Assembly (NCBI RefSeq): GCF_021401135.1
Contig: NZ_JACBFO010000001.1
Location: forward strand, 1-64,000
Direction of reading: 5' to 3'
DNA from: Azonexus sp. R2A61
Lineage (GTDB): Bacteria; Pseudomonadota; Gammaproteobacteria; Burkholderiales; Rhodocyclaceae
DNA: 64,000 nt
The notes under the pieces are model-generated. The model made no database searches. It was given only the letters and a program-made list of their open reading frames with translations, and was not told the DNA's origin. Positions 46,625 to 55,511 of the stretch are shown piece by piece; the first letter of the stretch is position 1; each line of letters starts with the position of its first letter. The position numbers were made by a program, and so were the translations under genes.

Positions 46625-47134
46625 ATGGCACAGATGCAGAGCCTGTCGATCCGTATTCCGGACGAAGATTTCCAGTGGCTGCTGGCGCAGCCGGACAGCA
46701 GCGCCCGCACCCCCAGCGAAAAGCTGCGCGCCCTGCTGCAACGGGCGCGTGAAGAGCAGGCCGGACAACAGGACCCGGAGCTGTGCGCGCAATGGATGCG
46801 GCAACTGGTGCAGGCTTTCGGCGACGACATGGCCAGCATCGAGCGCAAGCGGCAGCAGCATTCCGATCTGCTCGCCGCCGTCATCGAGCATGTGCCCGGC
46901 ATCATGGCCCTGCTCGTCGCCGGGCGACCGGCGCAGGACGACAACGCGGCAGCCAGTTGCGAAGCCCTCATCGCCCTGCGCTGTTTCCGTTTCATCAGCG
47001 CCCTGCTCAAGGGCGGCATCACCTCGACCCCGGCCACCTATGGCGACGGGGTCTATGAAAAGCACCTGCCGGACATCATCGAACTGGCACAGATCATTTC
47101 AACCAGAAAAGGGAAGGAAACGAACCATGGCTGA
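46625..47134 (+). CDS. RHH-like putative regulator heading the PspA/flotillin operon
   Basis: A 169-residue protein not clearly belonging to a named family. The N-terminus MQSLSIRIPDEDFQWLLAQP followed by RTPSEKLRALLQRAREEQ resembles a ribbon-helix-helix DNA-binding unit: a basic/hydrophobic strand, then two helices. Residues 60-160 are helical, possibly a dimerisation or sensing domain. ATG 46625 has CAGGAGGACAG upstream; an ATG at 46598 would lie within the operator and is less likely. It overlaps the next gene by 8 bases. A repressor role is my inference. Confidence 0.72.
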   Translation: MAQMQSLSIRIPDEDFQWLLAQPDSSARTPSEKLRALLQRAREEQAGQQDPELCAQWMRQLVQAFGDDMASIERKRQQHSDLLAAVIEHVPGIMALLVAGRPAQDDNAAASCEALIALRCFRFISALLKGGITSTPATYGDGVYEKHLPDIIELAQIISTRKGKETNHG

Positions 47135-47801
47135 AACCGTTGCTTCGCGCGTTGCGCGCATCATCGTCGGCGGCACCCACGCGCTACTCGACAAGGCCGA
47201 AAACCTCGCCCCGGAAGCGGTGATGACCCAGGCCATCCGGGAAATCGATCAGGTCGCCGACGAAGTCCGTGCCGACCTCGGCAAATGCGAGGCGGCCAAG
47301 CACCTGGTCCTGTCCCGCGTCGCCCGCCTCAACGCCGAGCACGAGACGCTGGCCGAGCAGGTCGATTTCGCCCTCGGCGAAAACCGCGACGATCTGGCCG
47401 GCGCGGCCATCGCCCGCCAGGCCGACATCGAGGACCTGCTGCCGGTACTGCAAAAATCGCTCGACGAACAGAACGAACAGGCGCGCGAGTACGAAAGCTA
47501 CCTGGTCGCCCTGCAAGCCAAAAAGCGCGAACTGGCGCAGACCCTGCTCGACTTTCAGCGCACGCAGGAAAACAGCACCGCCAATCCTGGCAGCAGCCCG
47601 TCGGGCAGCCGGCAAAGCCGCATCGACGAGGCGGAAGCCAGCTTCGCCCGGGTCATTGCCCGGCAGACCGGCGCCGGCGGCCTGGTCGGCGACAGCGCCG
47701 GGGAAACCGCCAAGCTGCGCGAACTGGCGGAGATGCAGCGCAACAACCGCATCGCCGAACGCCTGGCCGCATTGAAGGCTAACCGCAGCCAAAACAACTG
47801 A
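47127..47801 (+). CDS. PspA/IM30-family phage shock protein homologue
   Basis: A 224-residue, highly helical protein. The stretch VGGTHALLDKAENLAPEAVM, IREIDQVADEVRADLGKCEA and the long coiled coil to residue 150 match PspA/IM30, an ESCRT-III-like protein that coats and repairs the inner membrane. A Ser/Gly-rich linker at about 150-163 is followed by a final helix pair. No pspF, pspB or pspC is nearby. It overlaps the RHH-like gene and is followed by yqiJ after 10 bases. Confidence 0.85.
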   Translation: MAETVASRVARIIVGGTHALLDKAENLAPEAVMTQAIREIDQVADEVRADLGKCEAAKHLVLSRVARLNAEHETLAEQVDFALGENRDDLAGAAIARQADIEDLLPVLQKSLDEQNEQAREYESYLVALQAKKRELAQTLLDFQRTQENSTANPGSSPSGSRQSRIDEAEASFARVIARQTGAGGLVGDSAGETAKLRELAEMQRNNRIAERLAALKANRSQNN

Positions 47802-47811
47802 GGCGACGACG

Positions 47812-48447
47812 GTGGAACTCTTTCTCGCCCCGGAATCCTGGCCCTTCGCCGTCGCCGTGGTGATCATGCTGGCCATCGCCGTCATCGAGGGCGCCGGACT
47901 CGTTGCCGGCGTCAGCTTCTCGGCCTGGCTGGACCATCACCTGCCCGAATTGCCGGTGCACGTCGATGGCATTTCGGAAAGCTGGCTGGGCTGGTTGCAC
48001 GTCGGCAGGGTACCCCTGCTCGTGCTGCTGACCCTGTTCCTGACTGCTTTCGCCGTCATCGGCCTGGCCTGCAACGGCATCGTTCATCGTTTTCTCGGCT
48101 TCTACCCGACGCCACTGCTCAGCGCGCCGCTGGCCTTCCTCGGCGCCTTGCCTGTGGTGCGCCTGAGCGCGCTGGCCATCGCCCGCATCGTGCCCGGCGA
48201 TGAAACCAGCGCGGTGCCGCTGTCCAGCCTGATCGGGCGCATTGCCGTGGTGGTCAACGGCACCGCCCGCGCCGGCTATCCGGCGCAGGCACGTACCCGC
48301 AACGAAGCCGGGCAGACCTTTTACGTACATGTCGAACCGGACAGTGCCGGCAGCGAGTTCGCCGCCGGCGACGCCGTCCTCCTCGTCAGCCAGATCTCCG
48401 GCGCCCGTTTTCACGCCATTCCCAATCCGCGTCCCGACTTGCTCTAA
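47812..48447 (+). CDS. yqiJ: YqiJ-family (DUF1449, OB-fold) inner-membrane protein
   Basis: A 211-residue protein starting at GTG 47812. Three membrane helices (about 10-32, 65-88, 98-122) precede a C-terminal OB-fold domain (140-205: SLIGRIAVVVNGTARAGYPA). This is the NfeD-type partner of the flotillin YqiK in E. coli, and here too yqiK follows (26-base gap). Confidence 0.9.
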   Translation: MELFLAPESWPFAVAVVIMLAIAVIEGAGLVAGVSFSAWLDHHLPELPVHVDGISESWLGWLHVGRVPLLVLLTLFLTAFAVIGLACNGIVHRFLGFYPTPLLSAPLAFLGALPVVRLSALAIARIVPGDETSAVPLSSLIGRIAVVVNGTARAGYPAQARTRNEAGQTFYVHVEPDSAGSEFAAGDAVLLVSQISGARFHAIPNPRPDLL

Positions 48448-48473
48448 CCATCCTCAGGGAGAACCACAACATC

Positions 48474-50129
48474 ATGGAACAACTGTTCGACATCGGCCTG
48501 CTGGCCGGCATTGCGCTGATCGGCCTGTTTGTCATCGGCCTGATCTTTTCCCGCCTGTACCGGCGCTCGTCGAAGGAACTGGCCTTCGTGCGCACCGGCC
48601 TCGGCGGCCAGAAGGTGGTGATGGACGGCGGCGCCATCGTGCTGCCGGTCTTCCATGAATGCGTGAACATCAACATGAACACGCTCAAGCTGGAGGTGTC
48701 GCGCGCCGGCGCCGACAGCCTGATCACCCTCGACCGCCTGCGCGTCGATGCCGTCGCCGCCTTCTTCGTGCGCGTCATTCCCAGCGTCGAGGGCGTCGCC
48801 AACGCGGCGCAGACCCTCGGCCAGCGCACCATGCACCCGGATTCGCTGAAGGAACTGGTCGAAGACAAGTTCGTCGATGCCCTGCGCGCGGCGGCAGTGT
48901 CGATGAGCATGCACCAGTTGCTCGACAAGCGCGCCGACTTCATCCAGGCGGTGCAGAACGCCGTCTCGGAAGACCTGCTGAAGAACGGCCTGGAACTGGA
49001 GTCGGTCAGCCTGACCCGCCTCGACCAGACGCCGATCAGCTTCTTCAACGCGCAGAACGCCTTCGATGCCGAAGGCCTGACCAAGCTGACGCAGCAGACG
49101 CAACAGCGCGCCAGGGAGCGTAATGAAATCGAGCAGGACACCGCCGTGGCCATCGCCCAGAAGAATTTCGAGGCGACCCAGCTCAAGCTGACCATCGAGA
49201 AGGACCAGACCTTCGCCACCCTGCAGCAGCAGCAGGAAGTGGCCACCCGCCAGGCGCAGCAGACCGCCGAGGTGGCGAGCATCACCGCCCAGCGCGAACG
49301 CGAGGCGCAGCAGGCCAAGATCGACGCCGAACGGCAGGTGCAGGAAGCCGAGGTGGAAAAGAACCGCGCCATCCGCCAGCGCCAGATCGAGGCCGACCGC
49401 GAGGTGCAGGTAGCCAAGATCGACCAGGAAAAGCGCACCACCCTGGCTGACCAGGACAAGCTGATCTCCATCGCCGAGAAATCCAAGGCGCAGTCCGAGG
49501 CCGAGAAGCAGGCCAACGAGGCCCGCGCCCTCGCCGCCCGTGCCGAGGAACAGGTGAAGACCGCACGCGAAGTGGCCGTTGCCGAGCGCGAGAAGCAGAT
49601 CGCCCTAGTCGAGGCCGAACGCGAGGCACAGCAGCAGGCCATCGGCGTCCGTGTTTCGGCCGAGGCAGAAAAGGATGCCGCCGAAAACCAGGCGCAAGCC
49701 ATCAAGATCAAGGCCGAAGCGCAGCAGGTGCAATACCAGGTGGACGCCAGCGGGATCGAATTGCGCAACGCCGCCCTGAACACCCTCGCTGCCGAGCAGA
49801 TCGCCATGCAGATCAAGATGAAGCTGCTCGACGTGCTGCCCGGCATCATCGAAGCCTCGGTCAAGCCGATGGAGAAGATCGACGGCATCAAGATCGTCCA
49901 GGTCGACGGCCTCAACCGCGGCGGCAGCGGCGCTGCCGGCGGCACGGGCGCGGCGGTCGGCGGCAACCTCGCCGAACAGGCGGTGGCTGCGGCGCTCACC
50001 TACCGCGCCCAGCAGCCCATCCTCGACGCCGTCCTCGGCGAAATCGGCATGAAGGGCGGCGACCTCAACAGCCTGGTCGAGGTCGTCCGCCAGGAAATGG
50101 CCCCGCAGTCGGATCCCCCTGCCATTTGA
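48474..50129 (+). CDS. yqiK: Flotillin-like protein YqiK
   Basis: A 551-residue flotillin. One N-terminal membrane helix (8-27), the SPFH domain (35-200: AFVRTGLGGQKVVMDGGAIV), a very long Glu/Ala/Gln coiled coil (200-430), and a C-terminal segment with a Gly-rich patch (GGSGAAGGTGAAVGG). Flotillins organise functional membrane microdomains. It is the last gene of the RHH-PspA-YqiJ-YqiK operon; a hairpin built from interspersed elements follows. Confidence 0.93.
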   Translation: MEQLFDIGLLAGIALIGLFVIGLIFSRLYRRSSKELAFVRTGLGGQKVVMDGGAIVLPVFHECVNINMNTLKLEVSRAGADSLITLDRLRVDAVAAFFVRVIPSVEGVANAAQTLGQRTMHPDSLKELVEDKFVDALRAAAVSMSMHQLLDKRADFIQAVQNAVSEDLLKNGLELESVSLTRLDQTPISFFNAQNAFDAEGLTKLTQQTQQRARERNEIEQDTAVAIAQKNFEATQLKLTIEKDQTFATLQQQQEVATRQAQQTAEVASITAQREREAQQAKIDAERQVQEAEVEKNRAIRQRQIEADREVQVAKIDQEKRTTLADQDKLISIAEKSKAQSEAEKQANEARALAARAEEQVKTAREVAVAEREKQIALVEAEREAQQQAIGVRVSAEAEKDAAENQAQAIKIKAEAQQVQYQVDASGIELRNAALNTLAAEQIAMQIKMKLLDVLPGIIEASVKPMEKIDGIKIVQVDGLNRGGSGAAGGTGAAVGGNLAEQAVAAALTYRAQQPILDAVLGEIGMKGGDLNSLVEVVRQEMAPQSDPPAI

Positions 50130-50147
50130 CTCCAGTTGCCGACGCCC

Positions 50148-50189
50148 TGCGGTCGACGGAAAAATCTGACATTTTTCCCGTCGACCGCA
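50148..50189. terminator. Terminator-like hairpin built from two inverted TGCGGTCGAC elements
   Basis: TGCGGTCGAC-GG-AAAAAT (50148-50165) pairs with ATTTTT-CCC-GTCGACCGCA (50171-50189) through 18 bp with a single unpaired C, loop CTGAC. It begins 18 bases after the yqiK stop. The A/T tracts form the upper stem. Confidence 0.8.
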
Positions 50190-50315
50190 AGATTTCCCGC
50201 GACCAGCGGAAATTGCCGCATCGCCTCTCGGCTGCGTGAGTAAACACTCACGCCCGGCGTCATGCAGTCCACCGCAAAACCGGCGATACTGCGCGCCTCA
50301 GCCAGGGAGCATGCC

Positions 50316-51017
50316 ATGATCAAGGTCGCCGTCATCGAGGACGACATCCCCACCAGCACACAGTTGAAGGACTGGATACTCGCCGCCCGCCCGGATGTGG
50401 TGGTCGAGCAGTGGTTCAACCGCGACGACGCGGAGGCGGCCATCGCCCGCGAGGATTACGCGCTGGTGACGCTGGATATCGAACTCGGGCGCGAACGCCA
50501 TGCCGGAGTGGCGGTCATCAACGCCATCAACAAGACCGGGCGCGGCACGCCGGTGCTGGTCGTCTCGGCCATGCCGGCGGCGATCTACCGCAGCATCATG
50601 AAGGCGCTGGACGCCTGGGATTACCTGCAAAAGACCACTTTCGAGGAAGCCGATTTCATCGAGACCTTCCTGGAAATCCTGCGCGCCTCGCGCGACCGCG
50701 CGGCCCCCGTGGCGGAGACGACAGCGCCGGACGAGCTGGCTCTCGACCCGCTGCGCCAGAGCACGCCGCTGTGGCGCGGCCAGCGCGTGAACCTGCCGCT
50801 CACCGCCCAGCGCATCCTGGCCACGCTGTACCAGCGGCGCGGCGAGGTGGTGTCCTACGACGAACTGTTTGCGGTGGTGAAGAGCGGCCGCAACCGCGAC
50901 AACATCCGCAAGCACATCAGCACCATCCGCGAGGCTTTCCGCGAGTTGGACGAGCGCTTCGACCGCATCGAGAACGTGCCGATGCGCGGCTTCCGCTGGT
51001 CGGAAGGAAGTCGATAA
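50316..51017 (+). CDS. Response regulator with winged-helix output domain
   Basis: A 233-residue two-component regulator. The receiver has acidic Glu8/Asp9/Asp10 (VIEDD), phosphoacceptor Asp54 (LVTLDIELG) and Lys in DYLQKTTFE. The C-terminal part (160-230) resembles an OmpR-type winged helix (LPLTAQRILATLYQRRGEVV; HISTIREAFRELDERF; PMRGFRW) but is diverged. Start ATG 50316 is set by the receiver opening. The kinase gene begins 47 bases downstream; regulation of the preceding membrane module is possible but unproven. Confidence 0.87.
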   Translation: MIKVAVIEDDIPTSTQLKDWILAARPDVVVEQWFNRDDAEAAIAREDYALVTLDIELGRERHAGVAVINAINKTGRGTPVLVVSAMPAAIYRSIMKALDAWDYLQKTTFEEADFIETFLEILRASRDRAAPVAETTAPDELALDPLRQSTPLWRGQRVNLPLTAQRILATLYQRRGEVVSYDELFAVVKSGRNRDNIRKHISTIREAFRELDERFDRIENVPMRGFRWSEGSR

Positions 51018-51064
51018 CGGATGGCCTTTTTCCTCACTCGCGCCTGCGCTCGCGTTGCCCAGCC

Positions 51065-53149
51065 ATGAATCGCCCGCTCGCCTGGCTGGCATCCTTCCGG
51101 CTGCGCATCCTGCTGCGCACCTCCTTCCTCTTCCTCGCCGTGGTCGTGCTGATGATGACGGTCACCGTCCTGCAAGAGGAAAAACAGCGCAGCAACGACA
51201 ATTACCGTAGTGGTCTGCTCAAAACCAAGGAACAGATCGTCGCCCGGCTGCTTCATCCGGCAGGCCAGCTGGCCTTGCTCAATCCGCGCTGGGACGCCGC
51301 CTCGGCGGCGGAGGGCCGACCGTTGCTGCTGCCCTTCTCGGCAATCGATTTCGACGACCAGAACAAGGCCAGAAACGCCATCGAAATGGCCAACTGCCTG
51401 ACCCAGTTTCCCGATCATGGCAGCCTGTGCATTGCCATCGGCAACAATCCCTGGGCGGGCGGTTATCTCTATATCGCCGGCACTTTCGCCAGTGGCCCGC
51501 TGAGTGCTCATCGGATTGGCGACGAGTTTCTCGATGGCGCGCACCGCCTGCGCGTCGAAGTCAGTCTGGGAGAGCTGCGCTGGCATTGGATCGCCCCGTT
51601 CGAAACGCTCGTTGGCAACGCGACCGGCGCCGGCGAAGGCATCCGGGGCCGGTTTACCGGCTATCGCGAACTGACCGGCCGCGATTACACCGGCGCCCGC
51701 CCGCTGCGCGAATTCCGTGGCTGGATCTGGCAAAACGGCCAATGCCTGGAAAAGGCTGCGGTCGACAGCGAAAATTGTCGGAAAAAGTCGTTCTTTTCGC
51801 TGCGCCTGCCAGTCGAAACGCTGCGCACGGCGATCCTGGGCAGCCGCCAGCCGGTCTGGCCGCCACGCGATCTCGATCAATACAAGGTCCGCATCGAACT
51901 TCTGCCGCCCGGCGACGGCGCTGCAATCTTTTCGAATGCGCATCCGGGCAGCCAGCCTTCGTTTGCGCTCGACGCGCTTGCCGGGCTACTCGCGGCCGGC
52001 GAAACGCTGAGCATCCAGCGCATCGATAACGGCCAGGAAACACCGGTCGCCCAGTTGCTCGGTCGCGCTGACGACGAAGCCCCCTCGTCGCCGCTGCTTG
52101 CCCGACTGATCCGCCATCTGCCGGTCGACTCGCTGGATACCCCGCTGGTCGAACTGACGGATGAAATCGCCACGCCACTCGGCAACTACCGCCTGCAACT
52201 CAACGGCGACGCGCGCAGCGTAAACCAGCGCCTGGCCGCAGTCGCCACCCGACTGTCGTGGTTCATCGGGGCGATGCTCGGAGCCATCGCAGTCGCCTGG
52301 CTGGTCATCGAAACCGGCCTGATCCGGCGGATTGCCCGATTGACCCGCCGGACCCGCGGCCTGTCGCAGTCGGTACACACCGACGGCGGACTGGAACGCT
52401 ACGAACTGGCCGACCTGCGCGGCCGTGACGAACTCGGCCTGCTGGCCGGCGGTCTCGACGAACTATTGCACCGGGTACGCGAAGATGCCGACCGCGAGCA
52501 CATCCGGGCTGCGCAGGAGAAGGACATGTGGCACGCGGTCGGTCACGAAATCGTCTCGCCGCTGCAGAGCCTGCTCGCCCTGCACGGTAACGCCGACGAC
52601 CCGAGCCATCGTTACATCAGCCGGATGCAGCAAGCAATCCGCGTGCTTTATGGCAGTGCCAGCCCGAGCGAAGCGTTTGCCGGCAGCCAGTTGGACAGTG
52701 CTGCGGTCGACCTGGCGATTTTTCTGAAAACCGTCGCCGAACATGCCGGAATTGCCGATGTACGGTGCGTCGGCATCGACGCGCCGCTTTTCGTGCGCGC
52801 CGATGAATTTGCACTGGAAGACGTTTTTTCCCACCTGTTGCGCAATGCCGAACGTTACCGTCCGGCCGATACGCCAATCACCTTGAGCCTCTCCGCCGAT
52901 GAGCGTCTGGCCCATGTCGCCGTGGCCAATCGCGGGCCGCGCATTGCCGACGACAGGCTCGAACAAATCTTCGAATACGGCGTTTCGGACCAGCCGGAAT
53001 CCGCGGCGGAGGGCAACCGCGGCCAGGGCTTGTTCGTCGCCCGGACCTACATGGCCAAAATGAGCGGCACCATCGTCGCCCGCAATACCGACGATGGCGT
53101 TGTTTTCCTGCTCACGCTGCCCCGTGCCGAATCGCCCTCGGCGCGCTGA
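51065..53149 (+). CDS. Sensor histidine kinase with a large periplasmic domain
   Basis: A 694-residue kinase. Helix 1 at 15-36, a roughly 360-residue periplasmic domain I do not recognise (37-397, Cys at 111, 122, 227, 238), and helix 2 at 398-420. HAMP-like sequence follows, then HisKA with HAVGHEIVSPLQSL (His494) and a C-terminal HATPase (LRNAERYRP, GNRGQGLFVART). Paired with the response regulator upstream. Two TGCGGTCGAC elements fall in it (51757-51766 and 52702-52711), both read Ala-Val-Asp. Confidence 0.88.
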   Translation: MNRPLAWLASFRLRILLRTSFLFLAVVVLMMTVTVLQEEKQRSNDNYRSGLLKTKEQIVARLLHPAGQLALLNPRWDAASAAEGRPLLLPFSAIDFDDQNKARNAIEMANCLTQFPDHGSLCIAIGNNPWAGGYLYIAGTFASGPLSAHRIGDEFLDGAHRLRVEVSLGELRWHWIAPFETLVGNATGAGEGIRGRFTGYRELTGRDYTGARPLREFRGWIWQNGQCLEKAAVDSENCRKKSFFSLRLPVETLRTAILGSRQPVWPPRDLDQYKVRIELLPPGDGAAIFSNAHPGSQPSFALDALAGLLAAGETLSIQRIDNGQETPVAQLLGRADDEAPSSPLLARLIRHLPVDSLDTPLVELTDEIATPLGNYRLQLNGDARSVNQRLAAVATRLSWFIGAMLGAIAVAWLVIETGLIRRIARLTRRTRGLSQSVHTDGGLERYELADLRGRDELGLLAGGLDELLHRVREDADREHIRAAQEKDMWHAVGHEIVSPLQSLLALHGNADDPSHRYISRMQQAIRVLYGSASPSEAFAGSQLDSAAVDLAIFLKTVAEHAGIADVRCVGIDAPLFVRADEFALEDVFSHLLRNAERYRPADTPITLSLSADERLAHVAVANRGPRIADDRLEQIFEYGVSDQPESAAEGNRGQGLFVARTYMAKMSGTIVARNTDDGVVFLLTLPRAESPSAR

Positions 53150-53158
53150 GCGGCAAAC

Positions 53159-54802
53159 TCAGCGACGGATTTCCAGCAGACTGTCGTCCCAGGCCGGATG
53201 CTTGTCATAGCCGAGCAGGCCGGCAACGGTCGCCGCAATGTTCGACAGGCCGGCGGTTTCGCGCTGCTTCAGCCCTAGCCGGCCGTCGCTCGCGTTGTCG
53301 TAGAGGATCAACGGCACCGGATTCAAGGTATGCGCCGTCTTCGCCTTGAACGAGCCGTCGGCGTTCTGCGCCGGCTGCTTGGTCTTTTTGTCGAGTTCGA
53401 ACATCTCGTCGGCATTGCCGTGGTCGGCGGTGATCAACGCCACCCCGCCCGCCGCGTCGACCGCCTTGAGCAGACGACCGAGCGACAGGTCGACTGCCTC
53501 GATGGCGATGCGCGCCGCGTCGAAGTTGCCGGTGTGGCCGACCATGTCGCCGTTGGCGAAGTTGCAGCGCAGCACCCGGTACTGGCCGGACTGGATCGCC
53601 GCGATCATCGCATCGGCGATTTCGGCCGCCTTCATCCACGGCCGCTGCTCGAAAGGCACGACGTCGCTCGGCACCTCGGCATAGGTCTCGCCGTCGAATT
53701 TGCCGGAACGGTTGCCGTTCCAGAAGTAGGTCACGTGACCGAACTTCTGCGTTTCGGAACAGGCGAACTGCGTGATCCCGGCCTTGCTGAACCATTCGCC
53801 GGACGTGTCCTTGATCGCCGGCGGCGCCACCAGGAAGCGCTTCGGCAACTGCAGGTCGCCGTCGTACTGGAGCATGCCGGCGTAGGTCACCTGCGGGTAA
53901 CGGACGCGGTCGAACTTGTCGAAATCGGCCTCGACGAAGGCGCGGGTGATCTCGATCGCGCGGTCGCCGCGGAAGTTGAAGAAAACCACCGAATCGCCGT
54001 CCTCGATCGTGCCGATCGGCTTGCCGGCATCGGCAATGACAAACTCCGGCAGGTCCTGGTCGATGGTCCCGGGATTTTGCTCGCGCAGGCCGTTGACCGC
54101 AGCAGTCGCATTCGCAAACTGGCGGCCTTCGCCGAGCACGTGCGTGCGCCAGCCTTTCTCGACCATCGCCCAGTTGGCGTCGTAGCGGTCCATGGTGATG
54201 TACTGGCGACCGCCGCCGGAAGCGATGCGGGCGTCGAAGCCGGCGTCGCTGATGCCGGCGAGGAAGGCCTCGAAAGGCACGACGTAGTCGAGGGCGCTGG
54301 TTTCCGGCACGTCGCGGCCGTCGAGCAAGGCATGGATGCGCACCGTCCGCACGCCATCAGCCTTGGCCCGCTCGACCATCGCCCTGAGATGGTCGATGTG
54401 GCTATGTACGTTGCCGTCCGAGAACAGGCCGATGAAATGCACGACGCCGCGCCCGGCCTTGGCGCCGGCGACGATCTCCCGCCACGCCTGACCGTTCCAG
54501 ATGGCGCCTTCGGCAATCGCATTGGCGACCAGTGCGGCCCCCTGCGCATAGACCTGGCCGGCGCCGATCGCATTGTGGCCGACCTCGGAATTGCCCATGT
54601 CGTCATCGGACGGCATGCCGACCGCGGTCCCGTGGGCACGCAAGCGGATATTCGGGTAGCTGGCAAACAGGCGATCCAGCGTCGGCTTCCTAGCCGCCGC
54701 GATGGCGCTGCCGACATCGGTCTTCGGCAATCCGTAACCATCCATCACGATCACCACGACAGGGCCGGCGACACCCGGGAAATCCGTTTTCTTTTGCAGC
54801 AT
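53159..54802 (-). CDS. gpmI: 2,3-Bisphosphoglycerate-independent phosphoglycerate mutase
   Basis: A two-manganese glycolytic/gluconeogenic enzyme, 547 residues, interconverting 3- and 2-phosphoglycerate. VVVIVMDGYG at the N-terminus, the catalytic Ser in DDDMGNSEVGHNAIGAG, and metal ligands in GDMVGHTGNF and ITADHGNADEM are all present. ATG 54802 follows CAGGAAAGAAC; the upstream ATG 54841 is less likely. It converges on the sensor kinase with a 9-base gap. Confidence 0.96.
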   Translation of the reverse strand: MLQKKTDFPGVAGPVVVIVMDGYGLPKTDVGSAIAAARKPTLDRLFASYPNIRLRAHGTAVGMPSDDDMGNSEVGHNAIGAGQVYAQGAALVANAIAEGAIWNGQAWREIVAGAKAGRGVVHFIGLFSDGNVHSHIDHLRAMVERAKADGVRTVRIHALLDGRDVPETSALDYVVPFEAFLAGISDAGFDARIASGGGRQYITMDRYDANWAMVEKGWRTHVLGEGRQFANATAAVNGLREQNPGTIDQDLPEFVIADAGKPIGTIEDGDSVVFFNFRGDRAIEITRAFVEADFDKFDRVRYPQVTYAGMLQYDGDLQLPKRFLVAPPAIKDTSGEWFSKAGITQFACSETQKFGHVTYFWNGNRSGKFDGETYAEVPSDVVPFEQRPWMKAAEIADAMIAAIQSGQYRVLRCNFANGDMVGHTGNFDAARIAIEAVDLSLGRLLKAVDAAGGVALITADHGNADEMFELDKKTKQPAQNADGSFKAKTAHTLNPVPLILYDNASDGRLGLKQRETAGLSNIAATVAGLLGYDKHPAWDDSLLEIRR

Positions 54803-55130
54803 GTTCTTTCCTGAGAAAAGGCCGATATCGATCATCGACACCGGGCAACTTCGCGCCCCGGCGGGGGCAAAAAATGCAATTTTAGCGCGTCGACCGCAAG
54901 CCGGAGGAACTCGCCGATGGCATCAGCGATCGATGTGCATGAGCAGCGCCGCTGGTCGACAAGAAATTTGCAATCAGTTATGCCATGATGAACAAAAGCC
55001 ATCCGGCATAACAACGCAGCCCCGACCAAAAACCTGACACTTTTGCCAGTTCAGGCCGCCAATCAACTTTTTTGCAATGTTTGTAATATAGTTTCGGGAC
55101 TAAATCACAAATCCCCAGCGAACAGCCATC
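54803..55130. other. 328-base divergent region between gpmI and the chemotaxis operon
   Basis: It holds one TGCGGTCGAC element (54889-54898) near gpmI, and an AT-rich stretch (about 55068-55110, TTTTTTGCAATGTTTGTAAT region) that should include the che promoter. I could not fit a consensus -35/-10 pair with normal spacing. No open frame is called. Confidence 0.5.
54889..54898 (-). repeat. TGCGGTCGAC interspersed element upstream of gpmI
   Basis: Exact minus-orientation copy about 87 bases above the gpmI start codon, followed on that strand by GCGCTAAAATTGC. Confidence 0.7.
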
Positions 55131-55496
55131 ATGAAAACCATCTTCCTGGTCGACGATTCGGCCACCATCCTGCTCAGCATCTCCAATATTCTGGCCAAAG
55201 CGGGTTATGCCACCGAAAAGGCAAGCAATGCGGAAGAAGCGCTCCGCAAGTTTCAGGCGGGCGTCAAGGTCGATCTGCTGATCACCGACCTGAACATGCC
55301 GGGCATGAACGGCATCGAGTTGATCAAGGAAGTCCGGAAGCTGCCGGCATACAAATTCATTCCCATTCTGTTCCTGACCACCGAATCCCAGCAATCGCGA
55401 AAAGTCGAAGCCAAGGCAGCCGGCGCCTCCGGCTGGATCGTCAAGCCAGCCACGGCGGACGACCTGCTGAACACGATCAAGCTGGTCCTGCGCTAA
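55131..55496 (+). CDS. CheY-like single-domain response regulator
   Basis: A 121-residue stand-alone receiver: Asp8/Asp9 (FLVDDSA), phosphoacceptor Asp53 (LLITDLNMPG), Thr in LFLTTES and Lys in GWIVKPAT. It resembles the CheY proteins that open type F-like chemotaxis clusters and probably binds the flagellar motor or acts as a phosphate sink. It is the first gene of the che operon and is followed after 15 bases by a receptor-like gene. Confidence 0.92.
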   Translation: MKTIFLVDDSATILLSISNILAKAGYATEKASNAEEALRKFQAGVKVDLLITDLNMPGMNGIELIKEVRKLPAYKFIPILFLTTESQQSRKVEAKAAGASGWIVKPATADDLLNTIKLVLR

Positions 55497-55511
55497 TTCC
55501 CCGGAGTGCCT

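Noticed and set aside
10460-47134. Identical overlap sequence ACCATGGCTGAAACC at the lipB/lipA and RHH/PspA junctions
   Set aside because: Both arise from an ATG-GCT-GAA start overlapping a TGA stop. A 15-base match in this constrained setting is probably coincidence.
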